A DNA stretch of 64,000 nucleotides from Phytophthora quininea (taxonomy: Eukaryota > Oomycota > Peronosporomycetes > Peronosporales > Peronosporaceae): NCBI GenBank assembly GCA_011947345.1, contig JAAVTG010000023.1, positions 434,001 through 498,000 of the forward strand, given 5' to 3'. Below, one piece after another: positions 47,350 to 59,726 of the stretch. The position numbers and the translations under genes were made by a program. Position 1 is the stretch's first letter. Each line of letters opens with the position of its first letter. The notes beneath the pieces are model-generated. The model did no database searches. It had not been told where the DNA came from and saw nothing but the letters and a program-made list of their open reading frames with translations.

Positions 47350-48709
47350 CTACGACCGTGGCTGTTGCCTCGACGGCTTGTTAACGTAGTGACTCTTGAA
47401 ATCAGGAAGGCTGGCTCTGTCGTCCTCGACGACGCCAATGCTGCTCAGGTCCTCCCGAAAGGCTTGCTCTCTCTCCTTTTGAAAGCAAATACCATCGGCA
47501 ATCCCCGCACACGCGTCTTCCAGCGTCTTGATAGTCTCCTCGAGCTCAGTAGCAGCAAAACCTCCGATGCGGTTGCTATCCACGGCTCGTAGAGCTGCCT
47601 TCTCCTTCTCCAGCCTCGAATTCGCTTCGTCCAGCTCCGCTTCTTTCTGCTGAACGATGTGCATGGCCTTTCGCAAGCCTACACGGTTCTTAAACTCACA
47701 CTGGGACTCCTGGCAGCGAACGACGTGCTTGTCAACAATCCGCCACATGCTGCACTTGATGTCATGGCATGGTGTTGTATCTCTGCATAGCACACGGTGC
47801 GCTTCACACATTTGGGAACGAAGTCTCGCGCATCCTTGCGCGCATACCATTCCTGACGGAGGACTGCAGTTCAAGGCATCCACCAGTCGTAAAGCCCGGT
47901 GAAGGTGCCGCTTAAAGGTGCTAGAGCGCTTCAACGGGTCGTCACCAGCACAGGGCCACTCAACGTTACTAGTCCCTTCGCCGCCCGCTTTTTCTTCTCT
48001 CTGTCTCCGTCTCCGATTCCTCGCTGCTGATAGTCTCCACAATCTGGTCGACGTCAGGTCTTGTGTTGTACAAGGCTCGAACCACTGCGTGACGAGGTCT
48101 CTTCGTATCCTGAATCGTCTCTGAGCCTCTACCCGTCGGTCTTTTGTTGCCTCTGGGCACTGTTGGCGGCGTCACCACCGTCAAGTCGACGAACGGGGAG
48201 CGGGTTGAAGGCGTCACCGTTCCATCGGCCTTGATCCTTGGCCCCGCCTGCATCGGTGTTGATTGAATACCCCGCACCGGAGTCTCTGCAACTTCTGAAG
48301 TGTTTAGCCCACTATAGTGGACCGTAATATCCTGCCGCACCAGTGACTGCAGCACCCGACCGGCAGTGTTGCTGTGGCTGGCCAGAATCACCTTCTCCAT
48401 CTCTTGGGCGAAGCCTGGAGACGTCGTCATGTGGATAGCCATATAGCTGACCAATTGGCGGCAGCAGGCCCGGTAGGTATCGAAGCTGGGGGCACCAACT
48501 TCAGCTGGAGCCTGCGACTGTTCCAGCTCGCGCGCAAAGTCGTCGCAGACCGAGTCCACTGTCGCCGCGATCTGCTCACGCAGCTCCAATCGGAGCCGAC
48601 CCACCACAGAAGACCCTTCAGACGTTGATGCCGATCTGCTAGTGCGCACAGAGAGCTTCGAGTCGCCGTCGACAGGCCCTGACACCACGTCGACCATCAG
48701 CTCCGCCAC
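47350..48709 (-). CDS. TAZ-like Cys/His family protein, copy D
   Basis: Starts MAELMVDVVSGPVDGDSK at 48709. The N-terminal domain has LREQIAATVDSVCDDFAREL and CCRQLVSYMAIHMTTSPGF. The middle is short and Thr/Pro-rich. The Cys/His domain has CSPPSGMVCAQGCARLRSQMC, CHDIKCSMWRIVDKHVVRC and CEFKNRVGLRKAMH; here the usual WH is WR, so one putative metal ligand differs. The ending is LPDFKSHY. One base is missing in the T5 run at 47989-47993. Its first 570 bases are duplicated almost exactly at the window end. Confidence 0.72.
48138..48709 (-). repeat. Near-identical direct repeat, copy 1 (mate 63450-64000)
   Basis: This N-terminal half of TAZ-like copy D is repeated in the same orientation 15.3 kb away with only a few substitutions (for example CATCGG/CATTGG near the left end). 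Confidence 0.9.
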
Positions 48710-49829
48710 TTCTTCTACGTTCAGTCACACGGATTCCGTGATATTACTAAAATATCCTGCACTACTACTGTTATTTTTCAAGCTGATCCCAACGCTACAA
48801 GCTGGATTGTTGTGCTTGCTGTGGTATTTGCACGTCTGATGCGGTTTGTCTTCCAAGTGCCAGTTTATCCCGGTAATTGTTCTAACGCTACTTCCCGTGC
48901 AATAGTACTTACAGTGATTTTTTTTGCGTGAATTAGGTTGCTGTCTGTACATTCAGTTCAAGAGAATTAAGTCTGGTCAATACCAAGGTGCTTCGCCTTT
49001 TCCCGACTTTACCGATTTTTCGACGTGTCCTGTGCATGATCTAGCATTACTACAACGATGGAGACCGCACTGAGTCGTTTTCTTCTGGACCAAATCCCCC
49101 GCGATGCGGAGACAACCATGACCACGCCCCACATGGATGACACACCGCTGTTGGGCTATGCTCGAAGGCCAGGCCACCGGTTGCTTTATTGACGGAATAG
49201 ATGCTACTACGGAGACAAATCGCGAGCCAACCTAGGCCTGGGATCCAGGCGTACGTGAACAGTTTGCTTCAAAATTGGGGAGGCGAATGTATTTCAGGCG
49301 GCATATCTTTGACAAAGGGCGGGTTGTCACAGTTCAAGAGTCAATTTCGACTTCTTTATGCATATTCCCATGGATCTTTAGGTAGCTATCTTTTGCTTAG
49401 CAGGTCACTAAATGTGGCGTTGGTTACCACGGTAGTTTTAGCCTGAAGCGGCGACCGAGCTAAGCACTCTCTAACTTTCTCAGCAGAGCAAAAGACTATC
49501 CTGTTGCTTCGACTTCTCCAGGTCTAACCAAGCTTCCTCGCCAAAGGGTGCTGCTAAACCAGAGTAAGTTCATTCTGGGGTAAGTGGCTCCATATTGCAA
49601 CACGGGTCATCCCACTCATTTGGCGCGACATCGCACAGAATGCAAAAAAAAAAAAAAGCAGCAGCGTGAGTTTTCCGTGGATTTTGGATCGTGGTGGATA
49701 AAACTTGACTTTGGTCAGCAAGGCCTTCAACTACATCGTGAGGACAATGCAAGAAGATCAATACATGGGTAATATCTTAACATGTCGGGGCTCGGATGAG
49801 CCTTGTTTGCCAACATTTTGCCTATTTGA
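48710..49829. other. Gene-poor AT-richer stretch
   Basis: Composition shifts from the GC-rich gene blocks. A run of about 14 A at 49640-49653 could be a retroposed tail. Small open frames (for example 49059-49200 and 49201-49446) have no recognisable features. No gene is called. Confidence 0.4.
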
Positions 49830-50225
49830 TTGGATGCTTGGCAAATAATTCAACAGCTACAAGATGTTCTGTTCGCGAGGGCTTTCGTCAAACTCAATCT
49901 TCGTAACGATATGCGTAAGGTGGTGATCGTTGTAGCAGGCATACATTATCACGACATGATGAGACTAGCTCATGAAAGCCGCTACATCGCACGAGTATCA
50001 CATGCAACAAGTCAGTTCAACATCAATGAGATTGCAAGTTGGTCGGTCACGAATTACAGCGACTTTGTCAAGCAAAAACAGGCTCCACCTACCTGTAAGG
50101 CAGCTGTAGAACTGGCCATTGATAATCTTGTGAAGAAGCAAACCGACCTCACCATGCACCAAATGCAAATAATCGTCACACTCGAGAGCCAGGTCGGTCC
50201 CGCAGGAGCGGGTGACTTCACTTGA
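49830..50225 (+). CDS. Hypothetical fragment, possibly transposon-derived
   Basis: A 131-codon frame with protein-like composition (VKLNLRNDMRKVVIVVAGIH, then HESRYIARVSHATS). I do not recognise it. No introns, signal peptide or membrane segment are seen. It lies among mobile-element remnants and could be a piece of one. Confidence 0.25.
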   Translation: MDAWQIIQQLQDVLFARAFVKLNLRNDMRKVVIVVAGIHYHDMMRLAHESRYIARVSHATSQFNINEIASWSVTNYSDFVKQKQAPPTCKAAVELAIDNLVKKQTDLTMHQMQIIVTLESQVGPAGAGDFT

Positions 50226-50422
50226 ATTGCAGTAGGATGCACACGACAGCCATCGTCTCTACTTCCTCGTTGGTCTACAAAGTACGACCCCCGATTACGA
50301 AGCAGCCGTCAGCTAGCCGCTCTCGAGTGAAGTCGTTGTCAGCCGTATGATTCGATTTGTTTATTGGCATGCCCTAGATAAAGAAACAGAATTGCCAACG
50401 CTATCACGAGGCTAATGTTGCC

Positions 50423-50731
50423 GTGCCACCTATGCGATTGTTTTTACCTGACAGATACGACGTGGGCGGAGCTGACAATGAGAGGAAGGCTCGCGTTTTG
50501 AAAGCTGAACAGGAAGCTGAAGCGAATATACTGGTATTTCTGAAAAGAGCACGAAAAGCACAAGCTTATGGGACGGTGGTTAAAGTGTTGAAGAAAGTGC
50601 ACACAGAGGGAAGCTTAATGAGGCGATCTTACAGTACAAAGGTCGTTGTGATCGTGGCCTTGTCCCCCGACAAGTCACCAGTATTCACGGTACACGTACT
50701 TCTGCCATGCACACCGCGTGAAGATACGTGA
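50423..50731 (+). CDS. Hypothetical fragment
   Basis: A 102-codon frame rich in Lys/Ala/Glu helices (ERKARVLKAEQEAEANILVF) and a beta-like end (KVVVIVALSPDKSPVFTVHV). No family is recognised. It may continue the same relic as the frame at 49830-50225. Confidence 0.22.
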   Translation: MPPMRLFLPDRYDVGGADNERKARVLKAEQEAEANILVFLKRARKAQAYGTVVKVLKKVHTEGSLMRRSYSTKVVVIVALSPDKSPVFTVHVLLPCTPREDT

Positions 50732-51115
50732 GCAGTAGGAAGGTATACTCCCCATCAACACGAAACAAGAACCTGCGGCGTCTAGGTGTTCGTCCTCCTC
50801 GTCGCCGGTCTCCTGTAGGTCGTCCTAGTCTTCAGCCACCACCACGTGCTCGGCCCTCTAGCTGCTAGTTCCGCATCACGTCGTCATCTACCTGCTGCTC
50901 GCCGCCTCAGCTTCCCCATAATTAATGTCAATGTGATGTAGCGCTTGGGTTATTACCACTTTCGGTAGTAATACGTGACTCCCTGTGAGTCAGACGGCTC
51001 CGCCCGGAATTTGTCCGAGGCCGTGGCCTGGGAACCCTCCACGTATGGGTACTTCTGGTTCCTGAGAATCTGGGAACGGAAGGGCCCTAGGTTAGGCAGC
51101 ATCTTCGTCTAGTCT
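50732..51115. other. Non-coding repeat-like stretch
   Basis: A pyrimidine-rich block (about 50790-50920) is followed by a stretch with GTGACTCCCTGTGAGTCAGA (a short palindrome around 50991-51005). It looks like decayed LTR or MITE sequence but I could not define ends. Confidence 0.25.
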
Positions 51116-51900
51116 TTGACGGTCCGTTCCCGGTACCACGTCCAGGTAACTAAAACGCGGGTCCGAGATCGGGTCCAAGTTCAAACAAGTGTTCCCAGGA
51201 AAATCGAGGCACTGTCACAAAGACATGACTTCTGCGCAGACCTACATGGTTGTAGCCTGGAATTTAATGCGCAGGTCGGCCAACGCGTTTGGACTTCAGG
51301 TAGGCAGCAGGCAAGGCACACTTACGCCAACCCGCTCAGCCCAACAATTTGCCCTGTCCTTGCTTTTGCTATGTTTTGGGCGACCTCGTCAGTTGATATC
51401 TGCGATCTCCTGTTTTCTGGGAGCAACCAATATGAACGTCTCCGTAAATGTCAGCATCAATTCCTGGAAAAGATGAAGCTTCTGATGGATTGCGCCGGCG
51501 TGGTGTCAACCAAGATGCCCTCGACATGCACTCCCTGCGATAAGGTGCAGCAACTTATTGCACTTCCGGCTCAAGAGCATGTCAATTATCAACTGCTGTA
51601 CATATGCAAACTGGATGGTCACTAGGCGTTGTTCAAAATATCTACCTACGCTACGAGGCAGCTGGTGACATGCACGTAAGAAGAATTGTGTTGGATCTGC
51701 CTGGAAGCCACAAATTCGCGGTTCTCCCGCTGCATTTTTACTGGACGTGACGAGCCTGTCGAGAATGCGATTGCGTGTGTGTTTCCTGGGCTGTCACCTC
51801 ACCTAGCATACATCGGTGGATTTTGTATAGTATCATGGACCATATCTGCGGGCATAATCCGCTTCAAAGCATCCATTACTAAAGGGTCCCTTATTTCGCC
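51116..51900 (+). mobile_element. Crypton-like tyrosine recombinase remnant
   Basis: Two frames make the C-terminal half of a recombinase. The first contains LHGCSLEFNAQVGQRVW, then HTYANPLSPTICPVLAFAMF and LLFSGSNQYERL. The second (from about 51600) has TGWSLGVVQNIYLRYEAAGD and LPGSHKFAVLPLHF. The YANP..P.iCPVLA and RYE.AGD motifs recall tyrosine recombinases of oomycete Crypton-type elements. No N-terminal half or catalytic Tyr context is intact, so it is a dead copy. Family placement is from memory of motif shape. Confidence 0.5.
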
Positions 51901-52070
51901 ACCCAACGCTACTTGCTGATCTGTCGGTAAAATTATGCGGTATTGATGATACCAGCGATCGCCTACAAGCTACAATGGTCCCGCCTCATATAGCTAGTTT
52001 TCGCGAGACCAAGTCTTTGCTGGAATTTTGCAGCAGGATGCGTAGCAGTGCACATGCATAGAGGAAGATG

Positions 52071-52171
52071 TAGGACTCCCCGAGTCAGTGTCTTTAGGCT
52101 TCCAGCCTTCGGTTCTTTACAAGAACCAAGTGCAGTCCCGTAAATAGGACTCGCAGAGTCAGCGTCCCTTA
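52071..52171. repeat. Pair of diverged 26-base direct repeats
   Basis: TAGGACTCCCCGAGTCAGTG at 52071 and TAGGACTCGCAGAGTCAGCG at 52145, each followed by a TCYYTTA-like tail. Possibly part of a decayed LTR. Confidence 0.45.
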
Positions 52172-52484
52172 AAACAATGTCAACACTAATTAACTGCAAA
52201 ATAGAACTGGATTGAATAGTTTATCTGACCTTGGTGTAAATGTATAGACTAAACTATGTTACATAGTTAACCTAAGAGATATGTAAATGTGTGGTGGAGA
52301 GCCAGATGGTAACAGAGTCGAAACTCTATACACGGTTAAGAATTTCGTGTAACCTCCGAAGTCAACGCACGGTTGTGACTTTCGTGTAACCCCGTTACAA
52401 AGTTGCTCTGAAAATTGTGGAACATGTTGATACCACACGAACAACAAAAACCGAGGGATATTATGGGCGAGCTTGAGCAACGAG

Positions 52485-52827
52485 CAATTGAACCAGTTGG
52501 TGGTGGGCCGGGCCACCTCAAAACCTTCAGGTCCAAATGTTTTATCATTTTTTTGCCATGGGTCGTATACAAAATACGAGTTCACCGAGCAATAAGAATC
52601 GACCAAACTCTAGAAGACAATTAGAAGCCCGTTCAGGATAAACCTAAAAGCCTTGAGAAAAGGTATTAAAGACACTAATGTATACCAGAGGACTTAAGGA
52701 AGAGCATGGTGCGACGATGATCAAAGCATGTCTGCTTTAGGTTTTGAACGTCAAAGATATTCGGGATCAACTTTCATGCTTCAGGGGCGGTTCTGGCGGC
52801 CCGGGCCTCCACCAACTGGTTCAATTG
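52485..52827. mobile_element. MITE-like element with about 30-base terminal inverted repeats
   Basis: The left end CAATTGAACCAGTTGGTGG (52485) is mirrored by CCACCAACTGGTTCAATTG (ending 52827), and the match continues inward through GGGCCGGGCC / GGCCCGGGCC. GAG lies immediately outside both ends, perhaps a 3-base target duplication. The 343-base body holds no gene. Confidence 0.55.
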
Positions 52828-53370
52828 GAGCGGGTGTGGTGACGTACGACGGGCTTAACAGTACGCTGAAGCGGTGTCTAGACTCGGCAGGGGTTTCTTC
52901 ATTAGTAAAGAAGTTAACCACGCAACCCCATCTGAACGAACAGCAGGCAGACGATACCTCTTCGACCAGTACGCAGTCAACACCCCGGTGACCTTGCGAC
53001 TCGCGTTCAACTTGACGTCCTCCCGGCCAATACAGATTCCAAAAACAGCTCCTGCAGCCGCACCAGACGCTGGTGGTTCCATGGCCAAGCACAGCGACGT
53101 GTGCAAGTGAGGACGTTTCGTTACCCCCACCCGCTCAAGACACGAGTCGCCTTCCTGTCTTTCCAGGGCGTGTTGAAGACGTAGGCGAAGCCTATATTTC
53201 GTCCGGGTCATATCCCACGAACCGCGGTCAAAAATCCACGGCGCCGCCAGCCGATCATCCCCGTTAGCGTGCTGAGCACCCTCTTCTGCGGAACGAGTGC
53301 GAGTTCAAGCTGCATGTTGCCCCAGACGGCTCCGTAATCCGCTTAAAGATTGAATTACGTACGCTCTTAT

Positions 53371-53842
53371 TCACGCGTCTGACCGGAGTCGTCGAGACAG
53401 GATGCAGCACCAGAGGTGGCCAGCGAGGTTGAGGCGGTGGATGCGGCCACAGGGAGCGGAGCGGTGGACGTGGGGTAGAACGAGTCGGCTTGTAGCGCCT
53501 CCAACAGCTTGATCAGCGGCGCGCCAGCATTGGGCGGGCAGTGGCCGGCATTGCGAGCAATAAAGCCGACTCGGCAGCGACGCGCAGGGGGCTTCCTGCA
53601 TCACCAGGGCGACCGCCAGCGTGTGGAGTGGGCAGGTGAGGAAGTCGTCGCGGTTAGATACAAGTGTGAAGCCTTGCCCCTCGGCTGTTTTTACACCCAG
53701 CAATCCGTTCGAAAACGACGTTGTCTGCTAACATTTTGATGCATTGCTTGCAGACGTAGCCAAGATCCGACGACCGCCCGAAGCAGTGCCACATCAGACA
53801 CGCCAGTGCAGCATTTTCGAAGTCCGACGAGAAGGGGACCAT
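53371..53842 (-). mobile_element. Second tyrosine-recombinase-like fragment
   Basis: On the minus strand, ALACLMWHCFGRSSDLGYVC (with a candidate first catalytic Arg) is followed after a frame change by LGVKTAEGQGFTLVSNRDDF and LTCPLHTLAVALVMQ. This fits a tyrosine recombinase core. It is broken near 53690, lacks the C-terminal catalytic box and is a relic. Confidence 0.42.
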
Positions 53843-53856
53843 GCTGAAGACATAGC

Positions 53857-53876
53857 GAGTGAGTGAGTGAGTGAGT
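53857..53876 (+). repeat. (GAGT)5 microsatellite
   Basis: Five tandem GAGT units. Confidence 0.85.
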
Positions 53877-56800
53877 ATAGGTCATCCTATGCAAAGGCGG
53901 TGCCTTGTTAGAAAATGCCCTATTTGCACACTCTAGAAAATGCTTCTCTGATGTCTTTCCTTGCTTAAGAGGGATCAGCTCAGAAGGAATTCTAAGCTGT
54001 GGATGTGTGTAAAACCCCATAGTTTTACGTTTCTGAAGTATGAAATCGCTGTGTTGGGCTGCAACGTACCTTTCTAACCTTTGGGGTCGCTACGAGGTAG
54101 CTGAAGCGGTCTACGACGGCCACTAGAGTCCCGCTAGTCTTGTCGCCAAGAATGCATACTTGAATTACATCCATGGATACATTCTCGGATTGAGCATGCG
54201 CTTGAAAGGGCTAATCCTGGTGGTGCGAGCCTTTGCGTGTTCCCTGGCACAAACGAGGAAAGGCTCATACTGGCGGCTGGCTGTCTCTTTTGCTAGCTTT
54301 GACGTGGCCACAGCACTAATGGCAAGACGCCTATACTAGGAATTTGACTAGTTGCCAGATTCATGAGTATAGCCTTTGAATGACTTCGTTCCAGTATTTG
54401 AAATATTGGACTGGTTAGATATTGCTTTAACACAAAATTCAAGCGGGACACCCTCTAACAATTAATAGTAATATGGAAGTCAGCAACGATTGAGCAAATC
54501 AAGCGTAAAGGGTCGCTGAAAGGCGTGCTCGGCTACGCAGAGAACCAGGTGTGACCATGAATACTTAGACCCTAGTTCGTTCATCTCGGGAGGGTGCTGG
54601 GATTTCTATCAAACGCTCTGGTTGGCTCGCCGTAAATACCTAAATCGCATAAAAATGCATTTTGGTTCTACCTCTTGGGGAATGGTGACACATACCCCCA
54701 ACGAAGGAAGAAGGCATGCAACCTCCCGAAGAGGCTGTAGAGATCATTTGGACAGTGTTGCGGTCGCAGCTGATGTTGTGCAGGTTCGAGCGGACCTACG
54801 GCTATACGTGACGGTGAATCAAGTCTCCAACGCTGAGTTTGACCAGAGTACTGGCGCGTCCTTTGAAGGACGACAGTCTTGATGCTGCACGAGTCGGTGG
54901 TGACGGATTGGGTTGGAGTCTTGCGGGCTAGAGATTTGTCTGTGAGGTCGACCGATGGGCTGGCTGGTGTGTAGGCTCCGGTGCCCAAACGAACATGATT
55001 CGATCTGCTTCCGGCGTGATGAGACCGCCGAAGCGCGTATATCGCTGCCAAAACGTGGCCGACCCGTCCTCTTGAGGGTACAGGAACTCCTATGGTTGGT
55101 TGGTAAGACTCGGAAGATACTTTGAGCAGGTATATATTAGAGGAGGTGGCTGGAGGCAGCTGGACTGTCCTTGGCCAAAACTTCCTATCACCTGCCCGAG
55201 ACGAACAGACTAGGCCATAGTTTATTTTGCCTCCACGTAGACTCTTATGCTAACCCGCTCGGACAAATTCAGACAGCTACCAAACCGCATAATTGAGTCA
55301 ATATCATCATCTCAATACCCTTATGGAAAACACTTGCCAAATTTGTCAAGACAATTCAGCTAAGCGTGGAGGCGCCGCAGATGGGGGGGAGAGCGAAGAC
55401 GTGCAAAGCATGGTGGGGAAGCAGAAGGAGCTTACAGTGCGGGCGAGGACGCCCAGCGCGTGGAGAAAGTGGCCGCCGCCGGGGCGGACATGCAGGCCTG
55501 TATGACAGTTGTGGCTTGCGAGGTAAGAAATTGCGGACCGATGTTTAAGAATGAAATGTGTACGAACGAAGTTGTGCTTTGGGTTCTATGTGCAGATCAG
55601 ATCAACATATTCTGCGTCGGTGAGGTCGTATGAAGCACTCCATTTCTCGGCAAGAAAATATCTGTACATTTCGTCATAGTCAGTGTGTGAATGGATTTCG
55701 GCGTCGAATCGTCGGAAAACGGGCCATCACAAACGAGCTCTGGTACCGTTTTGATGGTCTTGTTAAACTTGCCTACCCTATGTAATTGATTTTGCACATT
55801 GAGAACTGTCCGGATAGCAAGTTGCGAATGTTGGTTTCCGCTTCTCGGCGCATCGAAAACGCGCTGCTGTGCAGAAGTAGTGTCTCCAGTCACGTCGCAT
55901 CCATTCGGTATGAATATTCTCGTGTATACTACCGTGCTTTTCATCTCATGGTATCGTCTGCGGTTTTCGTGTGTTGACTCTGGTAGGTTACAATACCACT
56001 CAAATCATACTGCTGCAAATGATTTGGGGCTGGCTTTCGACGACTGGCAGTTGGCAAGCACCAGAGCATCTGTCTCTCGACTCGACTGGGCAGATTGGGT
56101 GGATGGGTGGCCGTCTCGGTAGCTGAACAACCCTCGTGTTTCTGCACTCCATCGCTCAAAATGTTGACTCTAGTGACCAGTAATTCAATCAATCGAGTTG
56201 TTGGCCCTGCAGAGCGGTATGCTTCCGCATGTCGGTCCAACTGCGGCTGTGTCTAGCTGGGCTTTGAGGGACTAGTGGCGGCTCGTACCAGGGAATTATG
56301 GGCGGTAAGTGCCCAGCTTGCAACTACATTGTTCAAAAATTGTAACTGACCAAACGCTTGCTGTACTCGTTTGATGTAGGAAAAATTTGAATTCATTTTC
56401 GTGGTAACGCAAGAGCACCACTGCCTTAAACACCTTAGTGACCTCGTCACACAGGCAGATCCGCTCACTGAAACCATGCGCGGCCGAGAACAAAGCGCCT
56501 AGCAGCCGTCGAACCTGGTGAGCCAAAACAGAGTCAAAACCCCAAGGTAGACATTTGTGCTGTTGCCTTGACGACCCATTCTGCTGATGACTTGTCGCCC
56601 ACCTCTTGGTCCTCATGTGTCGTGTTGACTTTGTCGTTAAATGCCTTGCAGACAGATGCCAGGCTCTAGCCACTGCGGTCCACTATCCATGGAGTATTAA
56701 TCTTGCAGTTTCTGTTTGATCTTTGAGCTGCCCCACGGCGAAAGAATAAGACGACAGGCGGTGAACCATCTTCGGCGCAGATTTTCTTCGCCTTCTGTCA

Positions 56801-57045
56801 ATTGCTAAACGCATTGCAAATTTGTCTTAAACAATACAAAGAGCGGGTCAAATGCAATAGACTCAGTTGTTTGCTGCTGCTTAAGCCCTCATTGACTGCA
56901 AAACTCTCAAACGCATTGAACACCGTCGACTGCGCCTTCTGTGAGTTGCCGGGGTCAACCCCTTCGTTGACATTGCAATTCCTAAGTTTCTGTGGCGTTG
57001 TCTCGTGTGCTTTCCCTCTCCAATTCGTTCCCTGTCCGAAAAATG
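53877..57045. other. Gene-desert stretch without supported genes
   Basis: Scattered open frames of 60-130 codons occur on both strands (for example minus 55051-54668, minus 55944-55597 and minus 56673-56296). They have no family motifs, no conserved-looking composition and no splice links. They are best read as decayed repeats. A GC-rich Gly/Arg-coding patch at 55360-55510 stands out in composition only. Confidence 0.4.
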
Positions 57046-57066
57046 TCGATATTTTCAAAATATCGA
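57046..57066. repeat. Perfect AT-rich palindrome
   Basis: TCGATATTTT, one C, then AAAATATCGA. A second imperfect palindrome around GATATCTTCGAAATATC follows at about 57102. The 57040-57180 stretch is strongly AT-rich. Confidence 0.7.
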
Positions 57067-57937
57067 AATACCTTTAACTCGTTATGCTGATATAAATATT
57101 TTGATATCTTCGAAATATCTAAATGACTGTATGTCAATAGAAAATATTTACAAAATATGTTCGAACTGTTCGAATGCTAGTATACGTTATACTAATCACA
57201 CTGATTGGATAAAATGAGGTTTACCAGAAACGGATTTGCGGAATCTTGTCTTTGCATTTCGACACAAAGTTTCATTGTCGGAACGAGCACGTTATTCTAC
57301 CTTACGAATACATGGACACTCCTTCTACATATCATTCATCTACCAGAGGCTACAATCTCACAGCGGTAGACGGAGAAGACGCTACTCGCAGCATGCGGTC
57401 CGTCATGCCTGTCACCAACATCTCCTTGTGGATAACCTTAGTTGTAATGCCCCCCTCCCCCCTTATAATTAGATTTAGGTATATACAAAGTAGGTAGGTT
57501 TGTGTGGACATAGGTGTAATCTACTGATTGGTAGAAATACCTAATTCTATCCAATCAGGTGCTGACTTGCATTTGTGTGGTTCTAACGACTTGGGGCCAC
57601 CGCCGCGAGTTACGACTGTCTTCTTGGCCTTCCTCATTGTTGATGGAGTATGGTGAGCAGAATGACAGCGCTTAACGTGATAGTCGCGACGTCCATCGTT
57701 TTCCAGAGCGCTCGCGCTGTGGGACGAACTTTCACTCACTGAGGCAGCAACGAAGAAACAGTAAGAGTGTGCATGCGTTTTAAAGAAGAGAAAGTATCCT
57801 ATGCGAAAACTAACAGATGCCTCTAAGAGGCCAGCAAATTTCAGGTGCCTCGGCAATTGCGACAACTATTTGGCGTTATTTTTATGTACTGTGAGGTCGC
57901 CGACCCCCGCGCTCGATGAGAAAATCACTAACCTGCG

Positions 57938-59670
57938 TTGTGCGAGGATTCTACTTCGCGTTTGGGCGTTGATGCTCCTGATCGTCCAGTTTTACTTAAG
58001 TCCCTCCGTGAGATCGACGAATATCTGCTTAGCAATGGTACTTCACTGAGTGCATACGCTTGGCTTCCCCAGCTATCGGAGTTTGACGATATTGAAGACT
58101 CGCAGTCAGTGTCGCCGAATCAAAGCCACCTTATTGACGCCGAGTTTAGCTACGACGAAGAGAAAATGAATCCTAGCCTTCCGGTTTTAAACCCAGATCA
58201 GAGGAGGGCGCGTGCTGTGATCATTGCGGCCAACGCGTTCTTCGCATCTCAATCCTCTTCCATTCCAACGAATACGCTTTTCCTTTTGGTTGGCCCAGGT
58301 GGAACAAGGAAATCGCTCTTTCTTGAAGCAATATTGGCACCCACCCGAAAGGCGAAGAAGGTTGCAATTGCGGTTGCAAGCAGCGGTATTGCAGCTACTC
58401 TGTTGATGGGAAGTAAGACAGCCCATTCTATATTCAACCTTCCTCTCGACCCCGAAGACACTTCGACAACCAACATTCCATTGCGGTCTGCGCTTGCAGA
58501 GTTACGACAAACCAGTCTGATCGTATGGGGTGAAGCCCCATGATCCATCGGTTCCATTACGAAGCGCTTGATCACACACTGAAAATTATTCGGCGCAATG
58601 TCGCTCCTTTTGGAGGAGTCACTGGTTGCTTGCCAGCGATTTCCGCCAGACTTTTGGCCGTGGTCAAAGGGGTGGAACTCGCTGAGATAATTGCTGTTTT
58701 GCTGAAGAAACCTCGGCGTGGAATGTGTTTACCACGCTCAAGCTAACTCTGAATATGAGGGTGCGGGCGGCGCAGAATCAACAAAGTGCTGAGAAGATGG
58801 AGAACATTGTTACGTTTTGCTAGAGGTTGAAGATGGATGGCATTCTACTTCGGTTGAGCTGGGTCCTGATGCCATCCGCCTGCCATCTGATATATTGCTG
58901 AACACGACTGCACAGGTTACTGAGAGCTCGAGTATCGACGAGGACACGAACAGGCTGATTCAAGAGATCTACGGTGATCTGTTCAGGACTACTGAGTTAC
59001 CAAACCAGTTTTGTGAGGGCCATGTAATTTTGGCCCCAAAGAATCAAGATGTGTTCCGGCTAAATGACACAATGCTAGATCAACTGCCGGGCGAGATACA
59101 AGAATTTACCTCTGTAGACATAATGGATGGGGCTGGTGAATTGGAGATGGGGGTCGACGCAACCTCTATTATCCTGAATTTCTGCATTCTTTGTCTCTCA
59201 GCGGGATGCTGCCTCATACTCTGCACCTAAAAGAAGGAACGCTGGTGATGCTGATGCGGAGCCTAAATACTCAACAGGGTCTTTGTAATGGCATCCACCT
59301 GAGGGTAACTCAGCTACGACGTAACTGCTTGGAGGCTATTCATACGATAGGCCACCCGGCAGAGCAACGCATTCTGACCCCCGCGTTACCTTAATCAGCA
59401 AGGTCTCCGCCTTGCCCTTTGATATACGAAGGAAACAATTCCCTCTCCAAGTTGCGTTTGCCATGACAATCAACAAGTCGTAAGGCCTGTCAATTCATCA
59501 CGTCGGGCTGTATCTCCCTGAACCTGTGTGTTCACATGGGCAGTTGTACGTAGCTCTGTCGCGAGTAACATCACGCAGGAATATTAAAATTCTTCTTCGA
59601 GACTTGCCCACGAGAACGAGGATGTTTACAAGAAGAACATTGTCTGCAGGGAGATCGAAGCGTAGCCATG
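57938..59670 (+). mobile_element. Helitron-type PIF1 helicase remnant
   Basis: Blocks in shifting frames give an ordered PIF1-like helicase: LVGPGGTRKSLFLEAIL (Walker A with Arg in place of Gly, GTGKS expected), VASSGIAATLLMGSKTAHSI, LIVWGEAP (Asp of the DEAP Walker B lost) then HRFHYEALDHTLKIIRR, and VILAPKNQDVFRLND. KEGTLVMLMRSLNTQQGLCN and finally FAMTINKS with HGQLYVALSRVTS follow. In Helitrons this domain forms the C-terminal half of RepHel. No Rep/HUH part is seen upstream. The lost catalytic residues and many breaks show a dead copy. Confidence 0.72.
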
Positions 59671-59726
59671 CATAACCTTTCCTAACATTTTTTTCAATAC
59701 ATTTTTTCGTTTACATTGGCCAGCCT

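Noticed and set aside
50930..52200. A pair of LTRs bounding a retrotransposon
   Set aside because: Shared words (GACTC...GAGTC) are too short and no gag/pol coding lies between them.
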